A stretch of 64,000 nucleotides of DNA from Pyrocephalus nanus (Eukaryota > Chordata > Aves > Passeriformes > Tyrannidae). The notes below the pieces were generated by a model. It had not been told where the DNA came from and did no database searches. It worked only from the letters and a program-made list of their open reading frames with translations. The position numbers and the translations under genes are program-made. The stretch is from NCBI GenBank assembly GCA_038380795.1, contig CM076259.1:60469938-60533937 (forward strand), written 5' to 3'. Below are positions 12,501 to 27,500 of the stretch, one piece after another. Position 1 is the first letter of the stretch, and each line of letters opens with the position of its first letter.

Positions 12501-15500
12501 TCCATCACTTCTTATCCCCTTCTGAATTGTGGGAAATTCCCTGCCTTGAAAGTCAAACATTATATATGCAATACCCACAGAATGTGCAGTTGCTCAGATT
12601 TTAAACATTTCACTTCAGTCTAGAGAGGCTGCAGCATTTCATATTAAAGTGCTTCCCACTTTTTAATGGTTTATATTCATCACCTCCCTCACCTCCCAGA
12701 GACTCTTGACATCAAAAAGAAAAAAATCTGCTTGTAAACCAGGAAATTAATCAACTGACAACGACATCTATGTAATAATTTTTTGCATAAGATGATTCAC
12801 AACATGAAATTTAGAGACCTTCCTCTCTTATAAGGGGATATAATTAAGTTATATAATTATATAATTAATATTATTAATTGATTAAGTTATATAATCAAGG
12901 GCACTGAAAGCAAGGAAAATGGAAAACATACTAATTATGAAAATCCTGGTAATAATTATCAGTGTGGTTCTCTGTTCTCAATCTCTTGCAAGATGTATCT
13001 ACATACTGACCTCTGCTGATCCAAAAGTGGCGAAGATACAGTAGATGCTTTCTTCTCTTTCTTACTAGTTGAAGAGGATGATTTGGGACTGGATCTTCGT
13101 TTTGGAGATTTGCTAGACTTTCGTGGTGATGGTGATAATTTAGATCTAACCACCTCTGGAGAAATCTTAAGGAAAAAATATAATTAACCAATAAGATATC
13201 GGTGCTCCAAAGAGTAACTGTATGCTGATATATGTGTCAAATATATAAATACAGTAACAGTCTATATCTAAAATCTTAACCATGCACACCTCTACCTCAA
13301 ATAAACTATCCACACTGTTTGCAAAAAACTCCGTAAAAGAAAGACAACAAAGTGTGGAGAAAGAGAAGGTGATGCCCTCTGCAATACATTACAAAAACTG
13401 TAACTAAAAGTTTAAAATCAATACTCTTATAAGAAACACTCAAATTTGCCTGAAAAAGAAAAGACACCCTTGAAGGTTTTTTTTAATATTTCCCAAAATT
13501 TTTCAGTTTCTAACACTTGCAGTTTTGTCTCTGTCACTCTAATTTACCCTCTTACTACAAGACATGCTGGAAAAGGAGACTGCCAAATGTCTTGTGTTTT
13601 CTTTTACATGTTTTCTCTGTTTAAGGTCTTACTAGTTCTGTATCATTAACATGTATTAAATCCTATGTATTTTTTAACAGCTGACTTCACAAAGGAGAAG
13701 ACATGGTTATTGTGCTGGATGATTGACTAGATACTCACTACTAATACCTAAGTCACATACTAATTACATAGGTGCCAGTTATTTACTATTATGTAACACA
13801 GCAGTACATTTGTAGCCCAGGAAGCTTAAGTCTTCCAGGAAACAGTTAAAAGCCTATGAAGTGGCAGATGACTTGACCTTTTTATTTCATATTAACATAA
13901 TACAAACCTCTTTTTTAATTACTATTTCCTCTCGTTTCTCCATGTTTTCTTGTTCCAATTTCATGAGTTCTCTCTGAATCTTTTGGCGCTTCATTTCCAA
14001 AGACAGCTCGTGATCATAATCGTAATTAACATCTCCATTATCAGAGTCTTTGTTAAAAAAAAAAAGTGAACAGATTATCAAACAATTTCATTTGAAATAA
14101 TTAAAAATAACGTCTAGCATACTGGATGCCAAGCATAAATATTTCCATGACTTTTAAGCACCGCACAAATGGATCAATGGAGTAAAGTCAAATCTGTTCT
14201 CCAATTAAGTGTGCAAACCTGAAATAACTTGAGTTAGTTCCATAAAACCTGCAGTTGAACTCTTAAACTTCATTACAAAAAGCACTCCAACTTCCTTCAT
14301 GGATGTTCATCCATTATGAGGCTGGTAGCAAGGGAAACATAGTAAACCACATTTTTATATTTAAATTACACAAAAACCTAAAATGGCGTGTCTTCACAAA
14401 GACAAAAAATATGTAGCACACTACTTAACTGGGAAATCTTACATGAAAGGGATAAATATCAATGCATGATACTAGAAAGTTTTATTTAATACAGTATCTT
14501 CATTTGATACACTTATTTAGTTACATCACACACTGATTCTAAAATAAGATTTGTATGAACTCTCTCATCAGATAAACATACACTTAAGAAGTTTGTATCT
14601 GGTTTTAAAACATCACTGTTTGGTTTTCACATAAAAAAAATAAAAAAAAATCCATTTTTTCATTAAGTTGTGGCTGGTTAATATCATGTGCTTTCAACCT
14701 TGCAACTGAAATATTACTGAAAATTGAGTTTACTCACTCTGCTGACATGTCTAGTTTTGGTTATGGCTGTTTAAGTCTAATGCTCAAAAAGCACTTAGGG
14801 AAAATGTGTCAAAAAAAATGACTTCATTAAAAAGTTATTAGCTTTCACTCCTTTCCTACACACAGGAACTATACAAAATGTTTTGCAGTAACTAAACTCA
14901 ATCTACAAATTCCCTCCATGTGTCATGAATTAATGGGAACAGTTTAGAGAAAGGTGCAGTTCCTAACAGTATAGGTTCTTTCCTAGTCCGTCTGTCTTCT
15001 TCTATAGCACTTATTAGAACTTAAGAGACAGAAATTCCACGTCATCCATATACCAGTGACCAATCACTACTTTGAAAAAAAAGCTTAATTCTCAAGCTGA
15101 AAGTCTCAGTGCCTAAAACTTAAGACATTCATACTATATGTTTATACAGAACTTGTTGTTTTTATGTTCCAAACTTTTTTGACTTAGATTTTATTTCCAT
15201 GGAAACATGTCCTAAATCGATTTTTATTAAATCATGCAAAAAAAAATTTACAAAGGAGTGAAAATTTATTATGGCTGCTCTTCCATTCAAATATTGTGCT
15301 CAAGACACAGCAAGCAGTATTTGCAACACTTACAGCAAAGAGTATTGAAAAGCTACCTAGTTAATGAAATTTACAGGGAGCTCCATCCTACAACTTGCAG
15401 TATACTTTATTGCAAATACATTCATCATATCTGAATTACCTCAGAAGGGACCAGAAGTGCCATCTTTTCTTGCAATATTGTAACTACTTCTGAAACACTG

Positions 15501-18500
15501 ACACAAAACTACAGCAACACCACAATTTATTAGAAGATGCTGTAACTTCACTTTGAGGTGATCTTGGACTCAAATGAAACTTTGGAAAGAAGAAAACTGC
15601 TGACACAGTAAAGGGAGGAGTATTATCAACAAGGACCATGAAATCACCTTGTAAGTATTAAAATGAAAAGCAAGACTCCACCAACCCATACAAAAGTGAC
15701 CACAGAAGGTAATGCAAGACCTTAGCATTTTCCAAGTGTTTTCAGCATATAAATAGTTCAATTGCTACCTTCAACTGTTGTTATTCTAATGGAGCCCTTG
15801 TTAATGAGACAGTTCACAGCACTATAAACTATGCAAAAAACCCTGCTAACTTCTGAATTAAAAAGAGTTACACTCTCCCATCAGACTGATCAGTTCCAAA
15901 ATTACTTCCAGTGCATCCTGGATTCAAGTGGTGATCTAAATGTGAAAGATTCAGCCAAGGAGAACCCTTTTTTTTTTTTTTTTTTTTTGTCTGAGGAGTC
16001 AAAATAGCAAAATAAAACAAAAACGTGTTTTTTAAGTAAGGTGGTTTAACTACTGTAGCAGTCGACTCAGGTAACTTCTTTGCTCTCCTCCAGAAACAAT
16101 TAAATTAATAATTAATGGCTGCTGCATGAAAGTATTCTGCTTAGAAACCAAATTTTTAAGCACTTTACATACAACACAGTAATCTCACAATTCTTTGAAG
16201 TGTTGACAGTTATTCTCATTATACTTACCTTCTCTATTTGTTTCCCAATCCCCATTTTCCTCTTCACTTTCTGGTGTTCGCTCCTTTGTAATTTTGATAT
16301 CCTCCTTTTCTCTGTGTCTTCCTCGTGAAGACTCTTTCTATAAAGGGAAAAAATGCTACATTAGAGTAAACAACTTTACTCTAAATGAAGCCTGAAGAAG
16401 CAGGTGTATTTTACATGGTATTTTGGTTGTTTCTTTTTCTTAGTACAAAAGGCATTTTCCCCTTTTGCCTGTTGAACAAATACCTTCTTAAACAAGCAAA
16501 GACTCCACAGGCAACACGTTCTAATGTGATTTCATATAATCAGTACGCAAACAGCAGATGGGGAGAAGAGAAGAAAGTATTCATAAAATAAGAAGGTTTA
16601 AAGGCAGGGCAAGATTTGAGCACGTATCAGAGAATAAGGTTTAAAATAGGCACCGAAAGAACAGATTAAGTTCTTACAACCAGAAGTTTAACGAACATTT
16701 AAAGAATATAATTTTAACAGCTTGAGCAAGAGTTCTCAGCTGTAAATAAGAGTATTTATATGCAAGGCAGATGAGCCTCAGAAGTGGAACCATTTAACTC
16801 TCCAAAGGATAAAGAATGTGGGGGGGGAAGAGACAATAAAAAAAAGAAAAAACTGAAAGCCTTGGCGGGCATAAGGGGGAAAAATGTCTAAAGCAACACA
16901 TTAGAATCAAGTTTTTTGACAAGCTTGTGTTTGACTTCCACTGTCCCTGAGACAAGTCTAACTAATGCAGTAGCACCCATTTTCTATGTGGCAGATGGTC
17001 CAGTGGACATCTAAGAAAGCCACAGACTATCCTTACAGGAAAAAAGAATTTAAGAAGTCAACTGATGCTGTGCTGCCCTTGTCCCCCTGCTAAATTCCAG
17101 AAATAAAGCTGCAGTGTTGCATCACTGCATCTGCTGAAGTGACATTCTCTAAATAATCTACCTGGGCTCAAGCAGAATAGAGGAAAAAGTTTCTTTGCTA
17201 TTAGCAAAAAAAAGAACATTCAAGCTTAGAAGTATCTCAGGTTAATTTATTAAGTAGGAAACCAGAAGGAGCAAATAGTGAAAGTCTGTCCTATATACCT
17301 CTTGTTCTCACCTTCTATAGTGCCTTCTCTGTTTTGGGGAGATTCTTCCATGTTGATATGTGGGAACCTTTGGTTTTATGCCAAGAAAATGAGATTCACT
17401 AGCTATTCTTTATTGGGACTTAGATCTTAATTTAAAATCTTAACATCACCTTAGAAACACAGGAAGGAAATAACATTGTGGGTAGTCACTCTAAAATGAG
17501 TAAAATTCAACTATTCCTTTTAATTCACTAACTGTTTAAATCTTATCTCTAGTTTAATGACGTAAATGATCACAGAACAAATACTGCATCTATTTTAACT
17601 ACAGAACTAAACCAGATACTTCAACGCAGTTATCCTTGAGCCTCTTGACGCATTCAGTGTATCACATTCAAAGCCTTAGAAAGGTTGGAAAAAACTGAAC
17701 ATTCGCTACATAACACAACGGAAGATCACACTGAAGAACTAATTTGTGCCATGTTTAATTTCAAGTAGCTTGTAGAATAAGAAAAAAAATTATTTTTCTC
17801 CATTTCATGACAGGATCTCTAAAATGGTGCAGAAGATCATAACCTGTTAAGTCAAGTTGGTTGGTGACATCAACTGCAGACAAGTCCACATCCACTAAGC
17901 CATCATCACAACACGTACTAAAGGCATTTCAGCGTGAGAGCAAGTGCTGTACTATGCTCCAAAGCAAATTACTTCAAAAGAAAATTACTCTGATGAGACC
18001 TGAAAATCTGTAAGTATATCAACAAGCCTCTGCTGCAGCCATTCTTTTTTTTCTTAAAACTATTCTTTTTTTTCCTAGCCCACCCTTCACAAAGGCTGCA
18101 TCTGTTCTAATAAACTGTATACCTCTTCTATACATTTCAACGAATTTCTACAACATTAACTAACAAAACCATAATTTCCTACATACAAATACTAGTTTCT
18201 ATCAATTCAACACTACTTGTTACTAGCAAACTGAAATATGAATGTTAGGACAACCTCTCCACACTTATTTAAAAAAACCTTCTCAGGGCCAACTCATCAA
18301 ATAACTTGTCAGCAAAGAACATGCAGTAAGTCAGAATGCTTCAAGACCAATTTAATAACCCATGTTAAAAATACTACACAACCTGCATGTATCAGGCCTA
18401 TCTCTTCAAACTTACAACCCGATATAAGCATCTTGAAACAGCCTGTATTTTCTCCTTTCAGTGGAAAGATTCAGTAGTAGCACAATCATATTTCTACAGA

Positions 18501-21500
18501 AGAACTGAGAATAAAAACAGCTATCAAACTGAATTATGGAATATAAGGGAAGGGAATAGGTAATTTTTATGCAAGCATGGTATTTTACACTAACTGCTAT
18601 TTAGTTGTCAGAAAAAAGGATTCTGGCAACACTGCATCTTGAAAAACAAATTTCAGTTCAGAAATCAAGTATATTTTTCCTAGGGCATGCAAACCAAGCA
18701 TTTAAGTTATGATGGTTTAGAACATACTCTTAAAATTTTCTCACTGAAAAGTTTTCAACATATTCCTTTTATTTTACTAATTACACCTATAACAAATCAA
18801 TTCCCTCATAATATGGGGATTAAAAATTTCCTTCATATCCTTGTAGACCTCGTATTTTAAATGTTTTTTCTCTCCCTTAACAAGCCAACTTAAGCTCCCA
18901 AAAGCCAAAAGCATGTCTTTCACTGGTATTTGAAGATGCTGTACCCACTTCAGCCACACTTGTAAACTATTTCTCTGCAGACTCTGAAAAAAATGCCACT
19001 TACTAGTCAAGAAACATTAAACTTTCATAAAATGTAACTGTTTACTAAAAAAATATATTGTAGATTGTCCTAAGAGTAAACAACTTAGAAGACTTTGTCT
19101 ATGTGCTCCCAGCTAAACTATTTACATGTGTTAGATGTTTGCAGTTTAATGTTGTTCAGGAGATGTTCAGGAGAAATGCCACATAAGAAAGGGGAAAAAA
19201 AATATGACATTATGGCTGACTTGTGTGAGATTTTAATTTAATGCCTACTTAACTAGAAGTTCCATACCCCATGTGATCAGCACTCTACAGCTAAAGACTG
19301 GATGTCTACTTAAATAAATGTTCTCACTACTGCCAGAAAAGCCTGGCCAAGCACAGAAGGACTCATCCAGTCTGTAAAACGTTTTTCTAGCCAAGAACTG
19401 TTACTTGGCCAAAACCGATGGAGATAATATAAGAGTCTTACAACTGACAACTTTTACATGGCAGAAACTTCGGTTTCAGCCTTATCAGGACACGTACATG
19501 CAGCAGCAAAATAATTCAAAAGCACAGATTCCTCCAAATCTAGAGTAAGCTACATGTATTACAGTCAGAATGTTTTGGGCAAACACAGTACTATTTTGCT
19601 TTAGGTATAATACCTTTATAGTGTTAACTACTACCATGCTACGGAAGCACATAAGAAAATGAATCAGAAGTTCCCTTGACAGGAACAGGTACTGTTTCCA
19701 TTTCAGAAAGACAAAGGTGAGTTCCATTTCCAGTGGAAACAGTCAAAAGCCACAGTGACAAAAAGCACAGATATGAAACAAGTGATATGCAACCCTTATA
19801 AAAACCTTTCCTAAACGTACATTAAGGTCCTCCCACTGTTTCTCCCAAATCACACATACGTTCCAGGTTAAGAGTTTAAGTAATACTTCATACACACCAA
19901 TGTAACTGACTTCTCACAATATGGAGAAAAATTCAAGATAGAAATTTCCAACTAAATACATTAATAGCAGGAACCTCATCTAATTATTTGTATAATAGTT
20001 GATACACTAACATACAGTGCTGAAATAATTCTGAACGCAAATCAGAGAAACATAGACACAACTGAGTTCAATGTAAGTATCCACATAACACAGAGTATTT
20101 TCTCTGAAAATAATAGTACAAAGCATGACGAAATAATAAGGGGTGTAGTCTGTAAGCTGTCCATATAGGAAGTTTCTTCCTAAATACATACAGATTGTAC
20201 TAGTTATGCCTCCAAAGAATGAGAAATCTCTTTTAAAAAGGTTTTATACTAGTTATAATGTCTTAACCTTTTGTGGAACCTATCCAGTTTTTTAACTGTA
20301 TCTTCTGGTAAATTGTCATGTATAACGCGAATAGCATTTCCCCTTGCCACTTTCAAATTTGCCATCCTCTCTACTTGGATAAAGTATGAATATGACGCAT
20401 CTAACTTACAATCTCCCAAACATACATTATATGCATTCACCCCATGTTATTTCTTCTCTTCAGTTTATTTCTCACCTCCTTGCCCACTTCAAAAGACCTT
20501 TGACTGTAAGTATTTTCTTGCATACAGATGATGACAACCAAACAGCATTTCAAATAAAACTGAACCACGAATTTCTACAGAGCAATATTAATCAATTTCT
20601 ACTCCATTTTTATATACCTGAGTCTTTGCTTCTGCAACTGTGACTTCACTTTAAACAGATGGTTTCATTGAGCTGTCCACAATAACTTATTTTTGTACTG
20701 CATGGTTTCAGTTACTTAAAAAAAATTAATTTATGATTTTTTTTAAAATACTTTCTTCATTGTGCATTACTTTGCACTTGACAACATCAAGTTTCATCTG
20801 CCATTGTACTGCAAAAAACTATCTTCCCAAACCCACATAGCATTCCTCAGACTTCAGTAATCTCAGCTACTGTTTTCATATCTTATGCGAAGTTCAACAT
20901 TTGAGATGTCCAACATTTTTTCTACATTCTTTAAAGTTATAGCTCTTTAGATGAAGCACCATAGCACAACTGTGACTGAATTTCAAATTAATCTTCAAAT
21001 AATCTAAAATTTTCCCCTTAGCTAGCTTCTAAACCTGACAATACTATGATTGGTATTCTTTGACTACCTATACATATGCCCATGCCTCTAAAGCCTTGTT
21101 TGAAAAGAAGCTATTTAAGGTTTCACCTGTGTCAGACAGTTCTCTCTTAACTACTAATCTTCTAAGTTTCAGGGTAATAGTCTGGTGAAGCACAAATTTT
21201 CTCTGCAGGAAGAGTGCTGCTCTTTTTTTTCTCTCTCCTTTTTAATCCACAATTATGAAAATTCTAAAAATGGAACAAACTACCTTTCATTATTTCCAAG
21301 TTTTCTTATCCAGCTCCTCTGTTATCCCAAAAGCTTTATTAAGAAGTGAAAACATCACATATTACATCTCCACCATAACAGTAGCTCTAACAATGGAGCA
21401 AGATTTTTGTTAGCAGTTCAGTCACTTGAGTCTTCTGTTCTTTTAGATCTCTTGGTTCTTTGCAAAGCAACTCTTGACGATTGTCCCTTTTTATCTATTT

Positions 21501-24500
21501 GTTCCAGAATATTTTCTTTCGATATCCTGTATTTTGAGAGTTGCCTCCATCTAACAATACAAAAGCTCAGTGTTTTCGTCAGCCTTCTGTTTTATGAGAT
21601 TGAAACAGAGTACTTCTCACTCTGCAGTGTGCTTAAACTGTAAATAATTCTTTGGTGCTTTAACAGACCCACTAATTCTCCAGTTCCTTTAGATGCTCGC
21701 TTCCAGTTCACTTTTACTTGGGGTTTAGTTGTTTAGAAGTATTTTATTATTACATTAATAGAACGCTATAAAAAGCAAGGTTAACTAACCAAAAGTAAAA
21801 ATTACATCAAAATTAGTTGCACCAGGACAGAAGTTACATCAAATTTTTAATAATGGTTGGAAAAAAACAATTTTCCCACTAACCATGCACTCAATAACTG
21901 AACAGTTTATTCAAACTATTAGAAAATAAAAGAAACACATTTGGGAGAAAAGATTGAAAGCTTACACAAATTAACAGCAACTGAAAACATGATTGGAAGG
22001 TAAGCCATTCTGTTAAATTTAATGATAGCAGCTGCTGTTGATTTATTTACAGCTGACATAAAAAATTCATTTTACACAGCAAGTAGGAACAGACCAAGAG
22101 GAAACGATAGAATACTCTTAATACCTGCAGAAGCAAAACTGAGTTTTCACAAATAAAACTTTTTAATACTTATTCATCTGAAGATGGTCTTAAACATGAT
22201 GCAGGAATACAGTGGTGCTACTGCTACACAGATACAGTGTCACACTACCAACTCTACCCCTATTTGTTTGTAACATCAGAAACAGACAACACAACTTAAA
22301 AATAATGAAGTTCTGATATTTGAGGGGCATACGGTTGCACAAAGATGATTACAAAATGAGAATAATAATGAACGAATTATTTTCAAAATCCGAAGGTGAA
22401 CAGTTGGGAAGCCTGATGAGTACATGAGGAGGAAGGCAAAATGAACCAGCACCACAGCAACCACATGGTCTCATCAAAAGCAAATTTGAGATGAATAACT
22501 TAAGTCAGGATGCATGTAAACGCTGGATATGAATGAGTGTTGGGGACAAAAACAGTAGACCCCTGGAACAATGGTTAATACACCTTCTTGGTAATAATCA
22601 ATGTTATTAAATATTTGGTTTTTATAACATATTTTAATCTGTGGGATTTATAAAATCTTTGGGAACAAGAAGATCAGAAATCGCTATAGAATTGCAAAAT
22701 AATACAATGGTTAAGACATTTCATAACAAAGTATGCGATATGCTATGTACAAAATGAGCAGTTCATTAAAACATTTTAAATATTACAAGTCACCATGATA
22801 ATGTTTCTGGGACACACTGCCTGATTGCTACTGAGGGATTCTGGAGTTCTGCAACCTCCACTCTTACCCTAACAGGAGAGGATGATTCCTCTGTACTTCG
22901 TTTCTGCGGCTCTGCCTCAACATCTTGACGTTTGTTCTTCATTCTTTCCCGAAGATCTCCAGTGGGTCTTTCTGGTGACCTGTATAATACAGAAACATAA
23001 TATAACCAGTTCTACGGGACTACGTTTAAAGGAATATGATTTGTCTTTTAATTATTATTTTTATTAGTATACACAGAAAGATCTAAACCTCCCACGCTGA
23101 GGTAAAGTGGATGTGTAAGAAAATACTCTGTTCTAATGGGCTTAAACACTCTAAAAAAAACCCCACCTCAGAACCTCAAGGAAGACTTGACTATAAGAAG
23201 AAAAATTACTTGTATATACGGCATGACTCAATTACTACTCTAGATCAGTTCAGGTGATCCTATCCAGAACAAGTAATCTTTTTCTGGACATCATGCAAAT
23301 GTGTTTCACAATCACTCCTAGCAAATACTTCAGGATTTCTCTTCTCCATATCTTACACCAATTTTGATAAGTATTATATATTATGTACGTTTTACATATA
23401 TATATTTTTTAAACCACAATTAATGAAGAGTCAAACTACTGTAGACTAGCAATGACAGTCACAGAGAGGCACAACTCTGAATGCAAATGAAGTCTGCAAG
23501 TGGAGATAACATGACCTAGTCATCATCCTCCCATGGCCTCAGTGAGGCTGCCACACAAAAACATTGTTGCAAGACCATAAACCAGAAATTCACTCTTGGA
23601 GGCCTCCTCCATTATCTTTCAGTAATATAATTATTTCATTATTTAATTACAAAACAATGGATGAACTCTACTAGTCATGCATCTTAAGGATATATTTTCT
23701 GTAAAAGATATTACCATGACATGGGATGGGAGGAGGAACATTCTACATTACTTTAATTTTGCCACCTCTTAGTATGGATTCACGAATTCATATATTCCTT
23801 ATGGATTAAAAGGGAGCAACCCTTGCACTGGTGAGGCACTGTCACGGGTTGCCCAGAGAAGGTGTGGATGTCCCATCTCTGGTAGGGTTCAAGGCCAGGT
23901 TTGGTGGGGCTTTGAGCAACCTGGTCTATTGGAAGGTGTCCCTGCCCATTGCAGGGGGGTTGGAATTAGATGATCTTTTAGGTCCCTTCCAACCCAAACC
24001 ATTCTATGACTCTATGATTCAAACAAGTTCCTAAGCTAATGGGATGAAAGAACTGTTGCAGATGACTTTTCAGTTCAAGAAAACAAATTTTCTCTTCATA
24101 TACTTCTGGCTTGATACTGAGTTTACTACTTCTGTGATGGCTGTTAGCTGTAATTATAAATTCTTCCATGAAATGGTTGCATGAAAGTACTAGATCTGTG
24201 CCCATCAGTTTACACTAAGGAATAATAAAAAGATACTGATGCTGTCTTATTTGATTAGAAGAGTTTTATGTAATACATGAATAACAGAAATTGCATTTCT
24301 TTTGTTTTTCAGACTGAATCAGTTTCCACTTAGAAAGGTGCTTCTCCCACTCTTCCTCTGTTACATAATATGTGAAGGGTAAACTTTCTTTCACAGTACG
24401 CATACAAAAATCTAAATCAATATAATTTCATTTTACACCTGTACATATTTGAAAAACAGTATTTTTTTTCATTTCTTCCTCAGAACTGTTATCTGTATTT

Positions 24501-27500
24501 AATTATTTAAACTGCATCATAAGGTTATCTGCATGAAGACCTACCAAAAAAAAAAAAAAAAGACCAGTGACTGCTCTCAGTTTTAAATGCATTTAATTCT
24601 CCATGAAGTTGTAAATACAGGTCAACGTAGATCAGAGGTAATGTACAAAACAGTAGAGCCCTGCTTCTTTCATCACTAAGGATTAAATAATATCCAGCAT
24701 ACAAGTTATCTTCTTTGCATGCATGACTACATAATTATTAAAGTGTCTCACTTTAGTAAAGGTTATGATTCAAAGTATTTTTGGCCTTCCCCCCATATTA
24801 GAAAGATAATTCCTTTCCATTACCAAAACCCTCTGAGGCATTCCAACCATCAGCTACCTCAACAAATAAACTGTCTTTCAACATTAAAGTGCAATTCAAT
24901 GCCTTAATTTTTAATAATATTTAAGCTATGGTACAAAGGATTTGCATTAGTGAAACTAAAATTAAGTTCAAAGGCAGAAAGATTATCAATAATGTACTAG
25001 TAATATTGTTCCTCAAGAGCAACACTTTCAGGAAAAATCCCAGTAGCTGAAGTAGAAAGCAAGAGACACTTGGTAGAGTGACATATTTTATTGCCTTTTT
25101 TCTTTTTTTTAAGTTATAGGCTGGAGCAAAAAATCCAAACCACTTCAACCTGAATTAATAAATTTTTTTCTTCCCTCCCATACTGAAAAAAGGTGTTTTG
25201 CATTATATTTAAATACTATAGAAGTTACCTAAAAACCCACACAAATCTAAAAAGCTAGATTCTCTGTTCAGGGCTGGGGTTTGTTGGTCTTCTTTTTGTT
25301 TGGTTTTTCTATTACTGGGTCAGCTTTAGGAGAATACCAATACAAAGTTATTGCAACATCCTTCCCCCAAAACGTCATAACCCTACAAAATTTTTAATAA
25401 AATAGGACAAAGTTTGCCAATTTTAAGAAATAATTACTCAGGAAGCCGAGACTGTTTTCAGATGCCTTGGCTTAATGCACAGAAAAACAAGCTGGTCTAC
25501 TAGCTGATTTTTCTTTTATGCGTACACAGTTTTGATTTTTTACACAACAGTTTCTTTTCTACATAACTTTCTGCCAGCCCCCTTCAAAAGGGATCTTTGG
25601 TTATTCCAGGTTATGTTCACTGCTGAGTTTCAACAGATCACAATAATTTACTTATGCAGTTTAAGATGATGTGGCTAGACTGCAACTGGCAGAACCTTTC
25701 ACAAACCTTTCACACAAAAGACATTATACAATTTCTCTTTAATGGCCTAGTATTTCGTGCTGGGCCCATCTTTTAAATAAGGCCTAAAATGCAAAATTTC
25801 CTCATTTCAAATTTTAAGCAGTGCAATCAAATGACTTTAAACATTACTTCCTGCAACAGTTCAGTTCTCCATGTTCAACAGCATTTAGGAAATGCACATT
25901 CATAACTATGCCTCCATTTGCTTCTGTACCTCTTACAGTGTCAGAAACAATTACCCAGCAATAGGCACCCTTTGCAACACACCCACCTGTGAGCATCCAT
26001 GTGTATGTACGTGACAGCACACATGTGCGTACAGGCAGATGCCAATTACTGGTGTACCATGTACATATTATAAATGCTCATGAAATATTGTCCCATTTTC
26101 CAGTTTCCCATAGTACAATACTTGAACTTTGCAAAATCCATAAATTCTTTCCTAATATTACTGCTGGCTTGGTTTGGTTTTTAAACACAGCATAATGATC
26201 CTGAATAAAGATGATCAGACTAAGAAAGGGACCCTGTGCTGGCACAGATCCTGACAATAGCATAAAGCAACCAGCAAGTGAGCTGGCAAACAACTAACAA
26301 TCTACCAGTGCAGCAAGAGAGCAAAATTCCTTGTGGAACAGCATGATTACACACAGCTTCTCCGTACTTCAGGTGCCTAGACTGGCAGATCTATTACTGA
26401 ATTCTTAATATTATCATCGGCTAAGCTTTATATATAAACATGCTAGGTTTTATTTTTATAGCAAGATTAAAATTCATGCTGCAAGAATTCAGCAGCAATA
26501 ATGCTGAAAGAATCTTTTCCACACTGTAAAGTCAAGTTTTCCTACTGCCCAGTGATGTTCTTAACTATGGGACGCATTATGGTCAGATAAAAGGATTAAC
26601 AACGAGATTTATTGCAGGCAGGTATGAAACAGAAGGAATGATAGAGAAAAGCAGCAAGGCCTGGCTAAACACATGTAGACATGCTGCCACTACATTATCC
26701 CAGATACTTGAACAAGAGTATTGCTTTAACTGAACTGATGTGGAAGCAGCATTAGCTGGGCTTGCTTGAAGCCAGTAAATTGCATTCAAAATGCCTGGAT
26801 AACATTTGCAAAAAATCTCTCTAATGTTAAATGGCATGAAAATGCCAACATTTTTTATGTACATAAACCAGCTTTTTCTATGCCTGGCCAAGAGCTATCA
26901 GTAGAAACTTCTGAAGACAAGCAGGCTTCTTTCATTTGTCTGGTTTGGGGGGTGTGTAGGGGTAGTGGGCTTCCTTCCCCTTTTTAAGAACACCTTTATT
27001 AAATGTTGAATGTGTCAGGCAAATAAGCAGGAGGATTTGTCCTCTGACTTTTTCATACAGTCCTAGTAAAAAAAGTCAGCAGTAAAAAGAAGCAAATCAA
27101 CATTATTCTTAAATGTCAGTAGTGAAGCAGATACACAGTTTTAATCATTAAAAGAAATGTCACCTTTCTTCAAATGACCAAGCAGAACTATGCACTGGGT
27201 GTTCCAAACGCTGAAAGCAAGGACAAAGTGACATTCTATCAGTTTTAAAATTTAATCTCTACCAGCAAATCACTTACTTCATCCATTTGGAACATTCAGT
27301 ACAGAACAGAGTAAAATCGTTTACACATCAAAAGAAATATTAAACTCAGCGATGTATTTTGTATCCCAGCATTACCACCTCAGAAGCAATGAAAGATCAA
27401 ACAAGTAAAGTCAAGATCATTCTGAGATTATGCCACAGGAATAGGAGAAAGAACCAGAAACAGAATCCTAAACTCATGCCAACCTTCCTGTTGTTGCTTT

